This document shows positions 1 to 9,376 of a stretch of DNA of 51,142 nt, piece after piece. Source of the DNA: Spirochaetaceae bacterium (lineage in GTDB: Bacteria > Spirochaetota > Spirochaetia > DSM-27196 > Alkalispirochaetaceae); NCBI GenBank assembly GCA_007695175.1, contig REEH01000134.1, forward strand, positions 1 through 51,142, written 5' to 3'. The notes beneath the pieces were generated by a model. It worked only from the letters and a program-made list of their open reading frames with translations. It did not search any database and was not told the DNA's origin. The position numbers were made by a program, and so were the translations under genes. The first letter of the stretch is position 1, and each line of letters begins with the position of its first letter.

Positions 1-1
1 G

Positions 2-1042
2 GACAAACCCCTTTCCTTCACCGTCACGTACGATACCTTTCCCGAGGTCGCTCCCGGTACCACCGAGGGGCTCACCGTATCGGAGCCCAAGGTAAAGATC
101 ACGAAGAAGGACGAGGACAGGGAGATTGAGGACCTGCGACAGCAGAATGCTCTGGTGATCGAGAAGGAAGAGGGAACGGTCGTCAAGGACGACATCGTGA
201 CCATGACCTTCGAGGAGGTGGACGAAGCGGAGGAAGACGTGCCCGGGACAAGGCGCGAGGATTTCTCCTTCACCGTGGGCAGCGGTCAGAACGCATACCA
301 TCTCGATGCGGAGATCCTGGGTATGAAGAAGGATGAGACCCGCATAATCGAGAAGGAGTATCCTTCGGACTTTGAAGACCAGCAACTGGCCGGCCAGACA
401 AAGCGCCTGCGTGTAACGGTCACGCAGATCAAGCAGCGGGACGTTCCCGAGCTGGACGACGAATTCGCCCAGGACGTGAGTGACGAGTTTGAAACTCTGG
501 CGGACCTTCGCAAGGACGTGCGGCATCGCCTGGAAAAAAACGTAGAGAACCGCCTGCGAGTCATGAAGATAGACGCTCTTCTCAACGCTATACTTGAGAC
601 ATCCACCATCCCCGTGCCGGAATCGATGATCCGGATGGAACTGGAGTCAAGCTGGAAGGGTATGGCGGAGCAGTATCGCATGAATCCGGAACAACTTGAG
701 CAGATCATGGCCATGCAGGGAAAGACGAGGGACGAGCTTTTTGAGGAGTGGAAGCCCGCCGCGACCGAAAGGATCAGGAGAAATCTTCTGGTGCAGAAGC
801 TTATTGAATCACGAAATGTGGAGGTAAGCGACGAGGAGGTTGAAACCCGGATCCGTGCTGAGGCGGATGAACACAAGGCGGATCCGGAGCAGGTACTCCA
901 GTACTACCGGGGGAACAATATGATATCCTATGTGAAACGCGATCTGCAGGAGCGCAAACTCTTTGACGAACTGCTGGAAAAAGCTACAATCAAACCCGGG
1001 CCGAAGATGGAATATGTGGACGTGATGAAGGAGAATCGTTAG
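2..1042 (+). CDS. tig: Trigger factor, N-terminally truncated by window edge
   Basis: Ribosome-associated chaperone and peptidyl-prolyl isomerase that meets nascent chains at the exit tunnel. The open frame runs in from the window edge without a start, so 346 residues are visible against about 430 in the family. The ribosome-binding N-terminal domain is mostly outside. What remains is the FKBP-like PPIase segment (around [21 protein letters not shown]) followed by the acidic, helical C-terminal chaperone arms. The ATG at 155 is internal and not the start. It lies 10 nt upstream of clpP; the tig-clpP-clpX-lon order is a common bacterial arrangement and supports the call. Confidence 0.95.
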   Translation, partial: DKPLSFTVTYDTFPEVAPGTTEGLTVSEPKVKITKKDEDREIEDLRQQNALVIEKEEGTVVKDDIVTMTFEEVDEAEEDVPGTRREDFSFTVGSGQNAYHLDAEILGMKKDETRIIEKEYPSDFEDQQLAGQTKRLRVTVTQIKQRDVPELDDEFAQDVSDEFETLADLRKDVRHRLEKNVENRLRVMKIDALLNAILETSTIPVPESMIRMELESSWKGMAEQYRMNPEQLEQIMAMQGKTRDELFEEWKPAATERIRRNLLVQKLIESRNVEVSDEEVETRIRAEADEHKADPEQVLQYYRGNNMISYVKRDLQERKLFDELLEKATIKPGPKMEYVDVMKENR

Positions 1043-1052
1043 GTTTTCGCCT

Positions 1053-1670
1053 ATGAACGTACAGAACAACAGCCTGGTGCCGATCGTAGTCGAGCAAACG
1101 GGAATCGGTGAGCGGTCCTATGATATCTTCTCCCGGCTTCTCAAGGACCGGATCATCTTTCTGGATGGTCAGGTAAACGATGTCACTGCGGATCTTGTAG
1201 TGGCTCAGATGCTCTTTCTGGAGAGCCAGGATCCGGAGAAGGACATCAACCTCTATATAAACAGTCCCGGCGGTTCCGTAACGGCGGGGTTGGCAATCTA
1301 CGATACGATGCAGTATATCCGCTCCGACGTCCAGACGATCTGCATGGGTCAGGCAGCCTCGATGTCAGCCTTGTTGCTGGCCGCCGGTGCCCCCGGAAAA
1401 CGTCGCGCCCTCCCCTCTTCGCGCATCCTGGTCCATCAACCCTGGGGCGGTGTGCAGGGCCAGGCTACGGATATCGGGATTCAGGCCCGGGAGATCGTAC
1501 GCCTGAAGAAAATGCTGATAGACTATTTCGCGGCTCACACGGGAAAGACAGCTGAACAGATTGCACACGATCTGGAACGGGACTACTTCATGTCCGCTTC
1601 GGAGAGCGTCGATTACGGGATCGTGGACGAGATCCTCGTGAGAGGTACCAATGATAAAACAGAAAAATGA
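1053..1670 (+). CDS. clpP: ATP-dependent Clp protease proteolytic subunit
   Basis: Serine peptidase that forms the double heptameric barrel of ClpXP/ClpAP in the cytoplasm. The 205-residue length is typical. The catalytic triad is visible: Ser103 in GQAASMS, His128 in HQPWGG and Asp177 in ERDYF, each in the context of the E. coli enzyme. The start lies 10 nt after tig with only a weak ribosome site, so it is probably co-transcribed. The last 20 nt overlap the start of clpX, which suggests coupled translation of protease and unfoldase. Confidence 0.97.
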   Translation: MNVQNNSLVPIVVEQTGIGERSYDIFSRLLKDRIIFLDGQVNDVTADLVVAQMLFLESQDPEKDINLYINSPGGSVTAGLAIYDTMQYIRSDVQTICMGQAASMSALLLAAGAPGKRRALPSSRILVHQPWGGVQGQATDIGIQAREIVRLKKMLIDYFAAHTGKTAEQIAHDLERDYFMSASESVDYGIVDEILVRGTNDKTEK

Positions 1671-2892
1671 AACGGGTAAGTCCTGTTCCTTCTGCGGCAA
1701 GAAGGCGGAGCATGCCCGTCGTCTGATCGCCGGTCCGGGAGTCTATATCTGCGACGAATGCGTCAACGTCTGCAAGCGCATGATTGATGAGGAAGATGAC
1801 ATCCTCACATCCACGATCCTTGACACTGTGCCCAGCCCAAAGGAGATAAAGCAGTATCTCGACCATTACGTAATCGGCCAGGATCAGGCGAAAAAGATCC
1901 TCTCCGTGGCCGTCTACAACCACTACAAGCGGATCAGCCACAAGGTTGATCTCGAGGATGAGATAGAACTGGAAAAATCCAACGTTCTCCTCATCGGCCC
2001 CACCGGTACGGGAAAGACTCTTCTGGCGCGCACCCTGGCGCGAAAAATGAAAGTTCCCTTCGCGATTGCCGACGCGACAACCCTGACCGAAGCGGGATAC
2101 GTGGGTGAAGACGTGGAGAATATTCTTCTCAAGCTTTACCAGGCCGCGGGGGGCAACATATCCGCCACTGAACGGGGCATCATCTATATCGACGAGATCG
2201 ACAAAATAGCCCGAAAGGGAGAAAACGCATCCATCACGCGCGACGTGAGCGGCGAGGGCGTTCAGCAGGCGCTTCTGAAGATTATCGAGGGTACGATAGC
2301 CTCCGTTCCTCCCCAGGGAGGGCGAAAGCATCCGAGCCAGGAGATGATTCGGATAGATACCTCCAATATCCTCTTCGTGGTGGGGGGCGCATTCGTGGGC
2401 CTCGACAGGGTGATCGATTCACGGATATCCAAGCAGCCCATGGGGTTTGGAGCAGACGTGCAGACCTCCGCGGAAAAGGATCTGGTAAGTCTCTACAAAC
2501 AGATCCATCCCGACGACCTGATCAAGTTTGGCCTTATTCCCGAATTCGTAGGCCGCCTTCCCATCCATGTTACACTGGAAGACCTGGACATAGACGCCCT
2601 CACCCGAATCCTCAAGGAGCCACGCAACAGCGTGGTGAAACAGTATCAGCTGGCGATGAAACTTGACCACGTGGAACTGATCTTCGAGGAGGGGTCCCTG
2701 GAGGCAATAGCTGAGCAGGCCCTGACACGGAGGACCGGCGCCCGGGGACTGCGTGCCATCGTTGAGAAGATCATGACGGATATCATGTTCGAGATTCCCT
2801 CGATCGAGGGCGAGAAACGCGTATCAATCACCAGGGATAATATCAATTCCGGCGAGAAGCCGCAGATCGAACTGATTCAGAAATCCGCATGA
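1651..2892 (+). CDS. clpX: Clp protease ATP-binding subunit ClpX
   Basis: AAA+ unfoldase that feeds substrates to ClpP. Visible in 413 residues: the N-terminal C4 zinc-binding domain (Cys12, Cys15, Cys34, Cys37), Walker A GPTGTGKT at 116-123, the GYVG pore loop at 149-152, Walker B IIYIDEID at 177-184, and the sensor and C-terminal domain. A GAGAGG-type ribosome site lies in the end of clpP. The stop overlaps the lon start in an ATGA, so clpP, clpX and lon form one tightly coupled unit. Confidence 0.98.
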   Translation: MIKQKNETGKSCSFCGKKAEHARRLIAGPGVYICDECVNVCKRMIDEEDDILTSTILDTVPSPKEIKQYLDHYVIGQDQAKKILSVAVYNHYKRISHKVDLEDEIELEKSNVLLIGPTGTGKTLLARTLARKMKVPFAIADATTLTEAGYVGEDVENILLKLYQAAGGNISATERGIIYIDEIDKIARKGENASITRDVSGEGVQQALLKIIEGTIASVPPQGGRKHPSQEMIRIDTSNILFVVGGAFVGLDRVIDSRISKQPMGFGADVQTSAEKDLVSLYKQIHPDDLIKFGLIPEFVGRLPIHVTLEDLDIDALTRILKEPRNSVVKQYQLAMKLDHVELIFEEGSLEAIAEQALTRRTGARGLRAIVEKIMTDIMFEIPSIEGEKRVSITRDNINSGEKPQIELIQKSA

Positions 2893-5267
2893 GGCTCTTT
2901 TCGGGGAAACTGAACAGGACGGAAATGCCCGTGCTCCCCCTGCGGGAGATGGTTTTCTTTCCCGGTCTGGTTCTCCCCGTCGTGGTGACCCGCAGCCAGG
3001 GGAAAAACGCCGTCCACTTCGCGATGGAATCGGACCGCCGGGTGATTGCGGTGACGCAAACGGACGCGTCGGAAAGGACCGTTCCCGGAAAGCTGCCCGA
3101 GACCGCCACCATCGCCCACGTTGTTCAACTCATGAAGATGCCCGATGGCTCGTTGCGCATAATGCTGGAGGGACAGGAACGCGTCCGTATCTCCAACGTG
3201 GAATCGGACGAGGACAGGCTGCGCGCGGTTCCCCGGGAGATCAGGCCCGATCGCTCCGATCCCCAGGGCAAACTGCCGCAGCTGGCGCGGCTGATCCAGG
3301 ATACGTTCAAGGAGTATGCCCTGCTCTCGGGCGTGGTCACCACGGACACTCAACGCAAGGTAGCCGGCGCGGAAAGCGCGGACCGCCTGGCGGATCTGGT
3401 GGGCGGACACGTGCCCTTTGACCTGGAGAGCAGACTGGAACTCCTGGGAGAACCGGAAACGACACGGCGCCTGGAGATGCTGGCGGAGCTGCTCAACGGT
3501 GAAGTGGAGCTTCTGAAACTGAAGCGTTCCGTCAAGGACCGCGTTCGGAAAAGGCTGGAGAAGAACCAGAGGGACTACTTCCTGCAGGAGCAGATACGGG
3601 AGCTCAACCGGGAGCTCGGGAACGAGTCGGGAGAAGACGATGCGGTATCGGAAATCCGGCAGCGCATGAAGGAGACGGCCCTTCCCGATCCCGTTGTACA
3701 GCGCATCACGAAAGAGCTCGATCGCCTGCAGAAGCTGCCCCCGGTTTCACCGGAGTCAGGGATTATCCGCACCTATCTGGACTGGCTCCTGGACCTGCCC
3801 TGGATGAAAGCCCCGGGTCGGCTCGTAAACCTGGTGGAAGCGGCGGCGATTCTTGATGAAGACCACTATGACATGTCCAAGCCCAAGGACAGGCTCCTCG
3901 AGTATATTGCCGTTCATACACTCAACCCGGAGATGAAAAGCCCCATCCTCTGCTTCGTCGGTCCTCCCGGGACAGGAAAGACCTCGCTCGGACGCTCCGT
4001 TGCACGGGCTCTGGGCCGCGAGTTCGTGCGCCTCTCCCTGGGGGGGGTGCGGGATGAGGCGGAGATCCGGGGACATAGAAGGACCTACGTCGGAGCCCTT
4101 CCGGGCCGCATCATTCAGTCCGTCAAACGGGCCGGCACGCACGATCCGGTAATTCTGCTGGACGAGATAGACAAAATCGGCAATGACTTTCGGGGAGACC
4201 CCTCCAGTGCGCTCCTGGAAGTGCTCGATCCGGAACAGAACAGCACCTTTTCCGACCACTATATCGAACTTCCCTTTGACCTCTCACAGGTTACCTTTCT
4301 GACCACGGCGAACACCCTGCACACCGTGCCGGCAGCGCTCCGGGACCGGCTGGAAATCATCGAGATCCCGGGATACACGGAACTGGAGAAACATCGGATC
4401 GCCCGGGACTTTCTCATTCCCGAACAACTGCAGGAAAACGGTCTGCACCAGGCCCGCATCTCCTTCCGTTCCGACGCGCTCAGCACGCTCATACGGGAAT
4501 ATACCGCGGAGAGCGGTGTCCGCAGTCTGAAACGGGAAATCGCCTCGGTGGCGCGCAAGCTCGCGCGGGACCTGCTGGAAAGCGCAACCGAGCCGGGGGA
4601 CTACGCCCGCAATGTCGGTTCCGCCATGGTACGACGACTTCTTGGACCGCCCCGGTTCCGCCACGACCAGGATCTGCAGGAAGACGCCCCGCCCGGCCTC
4701 GCCCGCGGACTCGCCTGGACGGAGAACGGGGGAGTGGTTCTCACGGTGGAAACGGCGGCATACGAGGGTTCCGAGGACCTGATCCTTACCGGCAGCCTGG
4801 GGGATGTTATGAAGGAGAGTGCCCGCACCGCACTGAGCCTGATTCTCGCCGAGCGGGATACCCTGGGCATACCTTTTGATCGGACGGGTCGCACGATCCA
4901 CATCCATGTTCCACAGGGTGCCATACCGAAGGATGGCCCCTCGGCGGGGATCACCCTCTACGCGGCTCTGATCTCGCTTCTCACGGACACCCCGGTACCG
5001 CCGGACGTGGCGATGACAGGCGAGCTCACCCTGACCGGGAGAATCCTGCCGGTGGGAGGAATCAAGGAAAAACTTCTGGCAGCGCAGCGCAAAAACCTGA
5101 CCAGGATCGTACTTCCCGAGGGAAACAGGACGGACGTGGACGTTCTGCCCCGGGAAGGCAAAAAAGGACTTGAGCTTCACTACGCTGAACAGACCCGGGA
5201 GATCCTGCCCCTTCTCTTTCCCGGACTTATCCCCGATTCACCGGTACGCATACAGGAGGCTACGTAA
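2889..5267 (+). CDS. lon: Lon ATP-dependent protease
   Basis: Cytoplasmic AAA+ protease for damaged and regulatory proteins. The 792-residue protein has the LON substrate-binding N-domain (from [14 protein letters not shown]), a coiled middle region, Walker A GPPGTGKT at 358-365, Walker [11 protein letters not shown], and the C-terminal peptidase domain with the Ser-Lys dyad Ser685 (KDGPSAG) and Lys728 (GGIKEK). The 43-residue Ser-Lys spacing equals that of E. coli Lon. The start overlaps the clpX stop (ATGA). The stop overlaps the argF start (TAATG), so argF may be co-translated. Confidence 0.98.
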   Translation: MRLFSGKLNRTEMPVLPLREMVFFPGLVLPVVVTRSQGKNAVHFAMESDRRVIAVTQTDASERTVPGKLPETATIAHVVQLMKMPDGSLRIMLEGQERVRISNVESDEDRLRAVPREIRPDRSDPQGKLPQLARLIQDTFKEYALLSGVVTTDTQRKVAGAESADRLADLVGGHVPFDLESRLELLGEPETTRRLEMLAELLNGEVELLKLKRSVKDRVRKRLEKNQRDYFLQEQIRELNRELGNESGEDDAVSEIRQRMKETALPDPVVQRITKELDRLQKLPPVSPESGIIRTYLDWLLDLPWMKAPGRLVNLVEAAAILDEDHYDMSKPKDRLLEYIAVHTLNPEMKSPILCFVGPPGTGKTSLGRSVARALGREFVRLSLGGVRDEAEIRGHRRTYVGALPGRIIQSVKRAGTHDPVILLDEIDKIGNDFRGDPSSALLEVLDPEQNSTFSDHYIELPFDLSQVTFLTTANTLHTVPAALRDRLEIIEIPGYTELEKHRIARDFLIPEQLQENGLHQARISFRSDALSTLIREYTAESGVRSLKREIASVARKLARDLLESATEPGDYARNVGSAMVRRLLGPPRFRHDQDLQEDAPPGLARGLAWTENGGVVLTVETAAYEGSEDLILTGSLGDVMKESARTALSLILAERDTLGIPFDRTGRTIHIHVPQGAIPKDGPSAGITLYAALISLLTDTPVPPDVAMTGELTLTGRILPVGGIKEKLLAAQRKNLTRIVLPEGNRTDVDVLPREGKKGLELHYAEQTREILPLLFPGLIPDSPVRIQEAT

Positions 5268-6202
5268 TGGAATCACTCAAGGGACGTTCCCTGCTCGCCC
5301 TTATCGACTGCACACCGGAGGAAATCCGTTTTCTCCTGGACTTGTCCCATCAGGTCAAGAAGGAACAGCGCCAGGGCCTGCGGCAGCAGCGATTCCTGGG
5401 CCGCTCTCTGGCGATGCTCTTTGAGAAGCGATCCACTCGTACCCGGGCCGCTTTCGAAACGGCTTTCGGTGAGGAGGGAGGACACCCGGTCTTCCTCTCC
5501 AGCGCCGACATCCAGCTCGGTGCGAAGGAAACGGTGGAGGACACGGCCCGTGTCCTGGGAGGGATGTTCGACATCATCGAATTCCGGGGATTCAGACACG
5601 AAACAGTAGAGAAGCTGGCGGCCCACGCGGGAGTCCCCGTAATCAACGGCCTGACCGACCGGTGGCACCCGACACAGGCCCTGGCGGACCTGATGACGAT
5701 CGAGGAGCACGCCGGTACGCCGGCGGGCATTCGTTCAGTCTATATCGGGGACGGCCGCAACAATGTGAGCTCCAGTCTGCTCGTCGCCGGTGCGGCCCTG
5801 GGCCTTGATCATCACGTGATCTGCCCACAGGAGCTGAGCCCCTCGCCGGACCTGCTTGAGGTGGTTGCCCGGCGTTCCGATTATCCCGGAACGGTAACGG
5901 TGCACCATGATCCCCGGGCGATACCCCGGGATGCCTCGGTAGTCTATACGGACGTCTGGGTCTCCATGGGGGAGGAGGAAAACTCCGCCGAAAGAATTGA
6001 TATGCTTCGGCCTTATCAGGTGACGGAGGAGCTCATGGGGACCGCCCCGAAGGCGATCTTCATGCACTGCCTGCCCGCCGTCCGGGGCAACGAGATGACT
6101 GCCGGCGTCATCGATGGACCGACATCCCGCGTCTGGGACCAGGCGGAAAACAGAAAGCACACTATAAAAGCAGTCATGCTTGCCGGTTTGGGACTCGCGT
6201 AG
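5267..6202 (+). CDS. argF: Ornithine carbamoyltransferase
   Basis: Transfers a carbamoyl group from carbamoyl phosphate to ornithine to give citrulline (arginine synthesis, or the reverse in the deiminase pathway). The 311 residues carry the carbamoyl-phosphate loop STRTR at 56-60, the ornithine-side HCLP with Cys268, and the SMGEE loop typical of OTCase rather than aspartate carbamoyltransferase. An AGGAGG ribosome site lies in the end of lon, and the start codon overlaps the lon stop. No other arg gene is nearby, so an anabolic argF and a catabolic arcB cannot be separated; argF is the default. Confidence 0.93.
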   Translation: MESLKGRSLLALIDCTPEEIRFLLDLSHQVKKEQRQGLRQQRFLGRSLAMLFEKRSTRTRAAFETAFGEEGGHPVFLSSADIQLGAKETVEDTARVLGGMFDIIEFRGFRHETVEKLAAHAGVPVINGLTDRWHPTQALADLMTIEEHAGTPAGIRSVYIGDGRNNVSSSLLVAGAALGLDHHVICPQELSPSPDLLEVVARRSDYPGTVTVHHDPRAIPRDASVVYTDVWVSMGEEENSAERIDMLRPYQVTEELMGTAPKAIFMHCLPAVRGNEMTAGVIDGPTSRVWDQAENRKHTIKAVMLAGLGLA

Positions 6203-6214
6203 TAAGATTGGATC

Positions 6215-6628
6215 ATGAAAGCGATTCGCGCATTGCTGGTGGCCCTGTTGTTGCTGGTTCCCTCTACCGTTCTTCTCGCCCAGGACCAGGGGGGCGGGGG
6301 TGATCAATTGTACGCGATTACCGTCCAGGTGCAGCGGGTGTTCCCCCACAGTCTCGGGTACAAGGTGATCTACACCCGCAGCGATCTCTACCCCGGGGAG
6401 GTATACCTTCCGGGGCGGTGGTTTACCGGTGCCGCGGCGAAGGCGGAACTGCACTACAGCCGGCACCCGAGTGTTCCCTACATGACCGTCTTTTACCGAA
6501 ACGCCGAGGTTTCCCACATTCGTCTCTTTGTTCATGCGGAGCGGTCCCATCGCTCCTGGGGAGCTCTGCCAAGCGGACAGGATCTGCGGGAGGAGTTTTC
6601 CACGGAAGAGCTGGTAATACGGTACTGA
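6215..6628 (+). CDS. Small secreted protein of unknown function
   Basis: Not recognised. It encodes 137 residues beginning with a clear signal peptide (basic MKAIR, then a Leu/Val-rich core ending near LLAQ), followed by a Gly-rich stretch and a mature part rich in Tyr, His and Arg. The mature protein looks like a small beta-rich periplasmic or exported domain. It starts 12 nt after argF, so it may be read from the same transcript. The stop codon lies inside an 11-bp inverted repeat that extends towards the next gene. Confidence 0.75.
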   Translation: MKAIRALLVALLLLVPSTVLLAQDQGGGGDQLYAITVQVQRVFPHSLGYKVIYTRSDLYPGEVYLPGRWFTGAAAKAELHYSRHPSVPYMTVFYRNAEVSHIRLFVHAERSHRSWGALPSGQDLREEFSTEELVIRY

Positions 6629-6638
6629 CCGTATTACC
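6613..6638. promoter_or_regulatory. Perfect 11-bp inverted repeat at gene junction
   Basis: GGTAATACGGT (6613-6623) and its exact complement ACCGTATTACC (6628-6638) are separated by ACTG. The repeat spans the stop codon of the secreted-protein gene and ends 5 nt before the nrnA ATG at 6644. No T-run follows, so it is not a standard terminator. It could be a hairpin that limits nrnA translation or protects the upstream message, or a protein-binding palindrome. Confidence 0.6.
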
Positions 6639-6643
6639 GCTCC

Positions 6644-7618
6644 ATGCCTATGAATGAAAGCCTCCCGGTTCCGCGGCAACTGCTCGATTTTGTTGACGGG
6701 TATCATTCCTTCCTCGTAGTGGGGCACAAGGAGCCTGACGGGGATTGCCTGGGAAGCCAGCTCGCCCTGGGCAGTCTTCTCGAACGTTGCGGGAAGAAGG
6801 TCCTCCTTGCCAATCCCGGCCCCTTCGATCGCCAGGAAACGGCAGCCTGGGAGCAGCGCTTCATTTCCTCTCTCGATGAGAATGGTGCGGCCGGTCTGGA
6901 GGCGGTCATCGTGGTCGATTGCTCCAGCGCCGACCGGATCGGGGAAATCGCGGGGCCTATCTCCGGCCTCCCCCTGGCGGTAATCGATCATCACACCTCG
7001 GGCGAGCGGTTCGGGGATATCCACTACATTCTTCCGGAGATTCCCGCCACGACAATGTTGATCCACGCGCTTTTCAGGGCCCTGGAACTGGAACCGACGC
7101 CGGAGGAGGCGCAGCTGCTCTTTTTCGGTCTCGCCACGGATACGGGTTTCTTCCGGTTTCTGTCACCCGGGCAGCACCTGGCCTATACCGTGGCGGCGGA
7201 GCTCACCCGGGCGGGAGCATCTCCCCGGGAAGCAGACCGTCTCATTTCAACCGGGCGATCCCTGGAGAGCCGACTGCTCCTGGCTCGCCTGCTGCAACGA
7301 GTGGAACAGCTGCGGGATGGGGAGTTTCTTCTCACTTTTCAGACGCTCGCCGATGAGCGGGAGTTCGGCAAACGCCGGGACTCGGATGCGCTCTACCGTC
7401 TTCTGCTCGCCGTCGAGGGCGTCCGGGTGATCGCAGTGGTCAAGGAGAAGGAGAACGGCTGCGCCGTGAGCTTCCGGGCCCTGGACGATACGGACGTGGG
7501 ACAACTGGCAACACGCTTTGGCGGCGGCGGACACCGGAAAGCGGCCGGCGCGTTCCAGGGGGAAAAACTCCATCTCTTTTTGCCCCGCCTCCGATCGGCG
7601 CTCCTGGAGCTGGGATAG
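6644..7618 (+). CDS. nrnA: DHH/DHHA1 family phosphoesterase, NrnA-like
   Basis: Likely bifunctional nanoRNase and 3'-phosphoadenosine-5'-phosphate phosphatase, recycling 2-5 nt RNAs and pAp in the cytoplasm. The DHH domain shows HKEPDGD (His28, Asp32, Asp34), VVDCSSADRIG and VIDHHTSGERF as metal ligands, with ATDTGFFRF further on. The C-terminal DHHA1 domain ends in GGGGHRKAAGA, the substrate-binding glycine motif. The 324-residue length fits. A start at the ATG at 6650 is also possible; neither has a good ribosome site, and the 6613-6638 hairpin lies directly upstream. Confidence 0.88.
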   Translation: MPMNESLPVPRQLLDFVDGYHSFLVVGHKEPDGDCLGSQLALGSLLERCGKKVLLANPGPFDRQETAAWEQRFISSLDENGAAGLEAVIVVDCSSADRIGEIAGPISGLPLAVIDHHTSGERFGDIHYILPEIPATTMLIHALFRALELEPTPEEAQLLFFGLATDTGFFRFLSPGQHLAYTVAAELTRAGASPREADRLISTGRSLESRLLLARLLQRVEQLRDGEFLLTFQTLADEREFGKRRDSDALYRLLLAVEGVRVIAVVKEKENGCAVSFRALDDTDVGQLATRFGGGGHRKAAGAFQGEKLHLFLPRLRSALLELG

Positions 7619-7661
7619 TCCCCGAAAAACCGACGGAGCGAGCACCCTTCACTGCGATGTT

Positions 7662-7679
7662 TTGTAACAAATTGTAACA
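7662..7679. repeat. Direct repeat TTGTAACA x2 upstream of sigma-54 promoter
   Basis: TTGTAACA occurs at 7662-7669 and again at 7672-7679, on the same face of the helix and about 40 bp upstream of the -24/-12 element. It could be an activator (enhancer-binding protein) or repressor site, but sigma-54 activators usually bind further upstream. Only the repeat itself is certain. Confidence 0.4.
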
Positions 7680-7709
7680 GGCCGTGTGAAATGACGGCGC
7701 TCCTTTTTG

Positions 7710-7725
7710 TGGCACAAGTCTTGCA
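7710..7725 (+). promoter_or_regulatory. Sigma-54 (RpoN) promoter, perfect -24/-12 match
   Basis: TGGCAC at 7710-7715, AAGTC, then TTGCA at 7721-7725. This matches TGGCACR-N4-TTGCW at every fixed position with the required 12-bp GG-to-GC spacing. The start point would be near 7736, about 18 nt before the ATG at 7754. It lies in a non-coding gap and points at the sigma-like gene, which makes chance unlikely. Confidence 0.85.
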
Positions 7726-7753
7726 TACCCTCCCCCGCGGGGAGGAAAAGTCA

Positions 7754-8617
7754 ATGAAGAGTCTCAATCACGAGCTGCAGCTGTACGTGTCGGGATCCAT
7801 TACGTGGGACAAATTCGTATATCATGCAATCCAGTTCATCGATGCCCTTATGCTGGAGCGTCACCATCTGGGCCGGGAGGAGCGATCGGAATTGATCTCC
7901 GATTTCTATCCACGGCTCCAGCCTCTGGTAGACAATTACCACGACCGGGGGTCTTCCTTTGAGGGTTACCTGGCCAGCACCCTTTACCACTATTGTCGCG
8001 CTCACATCCGTCGGAAAATACGCTTGCGCCGGATCGAGGCGGGAATCGTCACGCTCGACGGGTGCACGGAAGAAAAAGAAACACCACCGGCCCTCATCGC
8101 CGAGGCACCGCTGGATCCTCTCTGGGGCCACTACGAGGAGGAACTGAAGAGCATCCAGGGTCCGGGGCACGTCGATACGCTTCGCCGACAGCTGCTCTTC
8201 GTTTTCTGCAAGAATGTTCCTCTCCTGAACGGGCGGGAGCTGGATCGTTACAGCAAGCTGCTGGACCTGCCGGTACGGTGGATTCAGGCGGTACTAGAAT
8301 ACGCCACGCGACACCATGCGGAGCGTTTACGGCGCCGGACTGTACTGCGGGAGCGACGGGATGCACACTATGCGGCGATGATAATGCTGGAGTGCACCCT
8401 GAAGAGAAGCTCCGTCAAATTCGGACGCCGGCGCCTCGCGCAGCGGTATGACTATCACCGTCGGTTGTGGCTGGAATACGTTCACCGCCTGCGCGTACAG
8501 AACGTCCACCTGAGCCATCGCGATCTGGCGGCGCTCTTTGGTATATCGAAGGGGTCCATAGACAGCGCCGTATTCGTCCTCACCCGGCGCCTTGTCAATG
8601 CCTCCGCGAGCAGTTAA
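7754..8617 (+). CDS. Sigma-factor-like DNA-binding protein
   Basis: Start chosen at 7754, where GGAGG (7741-7745) sits 8 nt upstream; an earlier ATG at 7691 would lie across the sigma-54 promoter. The 287 residues begin with a helical region (FYPRLQPLVDNYHDRGSSFE, then YLASTLYHYCRAHIRRKIRL) that resembles sigma-70 region 2, here very divergent. A basic middle follows, then a C-terminal helix-turn-helix (SHRDLAALFGISKGSIDSAV). It may be an alternative sigma factor or a transcription regulator derived from one. rdgB and pepF follow in the same direction. The family is not recognised with certainty. Confidence 0.65.
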   Translation: MKSLNHELQLYVSGSITWDKFVYHAIQFIDALMLERHHLGREERSELISDFYPRLQPLVDNYHDRGSSFEGYLASTLYHYCRAHIRRKIRLRRIEAGIVTLDGCTEEKETPPALIAEAPLDPLWGHYEEELKSIQGPGHVDTLRRQLLFVFCKNVPLLNGRELDRYSKLLDLPVRWIQAVLEYATRHHAERLRRRTVLRERRDAHYAAMIMLECTLKRSSVKFGRRRLAQRYDYHRRLWLEYVHRLRVQNVHLSHRDLAALFGISKGSIDSAVFVLTRRLVNASASS

Positions 8618-8626
8618 CCTCGGCGG

Positions 8627-9343
8627 ATGAAAATCCTTCTCGCTTCAAACAACGCGCACAAGCGCATGGAAATCGAGGGTGTCATCAGACAATGCAACGC
8701 CTCCGCAACGATAGTACAGCCGCGGGACGCGGGGTTCTCTTTCGACGTGGTGGAGGACGGCACGACATTCGCCGAAAACGCCTTTCTCAAGGCTAATTCC
8801 CTGGCGATGCTGCTCCGGGGAAAGAAGCTCCCGGGAGTCACCCTCGATTGCTCCCTGGAAGAACTGGCCCGGAGGATCGACGCCCTTTTCCCTGACCGGC
8901 TGCCGCCGGTTCTGGCGGATGACTCCGGTATCTGCGTCCACGCTCTGGAGAACCGCCCCGGCGTGTATTCCGCCCGGTATGGAAACGTCCCCGGCTCTCC
9001 GCCTCTGGACGACGAGGGACGCAACGCCCTCCTTCTGAGGGAGCTCGCGGAGAAACCCGATGCAGTCAGAACAGCCCATTATGTGTGCCACGCCGTGCTC
9101 TACCATGATCCGGACCGCTTCATCCAGGTGCAGGAAACGTGGCACGGGGAAATCGCGCGGGAGCCGGCATACGGCGAGACCGGATTCGGTTACGACCCCC
9201 TCTTTACCATACCGGGTTACGGTCGGACCGTCGCGCAGATATCGCAGGATGAGAAGGATCGCATCTCGCACCGGGCCAAAGCCGTGACCGCTCTCCTCCG
9301 GGCGGCGGACCGACTGCAGGAAACCGGTCTCACCGGCGCTTGA
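8627..9343 (+). CDS. rdgB: Non-canonical purine NTP pyrophosphatase (RdgB/HAM1)
   Basis: Hydrolyses dITP, dXTP and ITP to monophosphates, keeping deaminated purines out of nucleic acids. Family motifs are in order: N-terminal LLASNNAHK, TFAENAFLKA, LADDSGICV, GVYSARYG, then GYDPLF and the C-terminal SHRAKA. At 238 residues it is longer than the usual ~200, because of an insert before LADDSG (LDCSLEELARRIDALFPDR). It starts 9 nt after the sigma-like gene with a weak ribosome site, so it is probably co-transcribed from the sigma-54 promoter. Confidence 0.93.
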   Translation: MKILLASNNAHKRMEIEGVIRQCNASATIVQPRDAGFSFDVVEDGTTFAENAFLKANSLAMLLRGKKLPGVTLDCSLEELARRIDALFPDRLPPVLADDSGICVHALENRPGVYSARYGNVPGSPPLDDEGRNALLLRELAEKPDAVRTAHYVCHAVLYHDPDRFIQVQETWHGEIAREPAYGETGFGYDPLFTIPGYGRTVAQISQDEKDRISHRAKAVTALLRAADRLQETGLTGA

Positions 9344-9376
9344 CGGTACCCGCCTCCTGTTCGTAAGGTCTCCCCC

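Noticed and set aside
7729-7745. 7-bp hairpin (CCTCCCC/GGGGAGG) that could hide the ribosome site of the sigma-like gene
   Set aside because: The predicted sigma-54 start point near 7736 leaves most of the 5' arm outside the RNA, so the hairpin would not form in the transcript.
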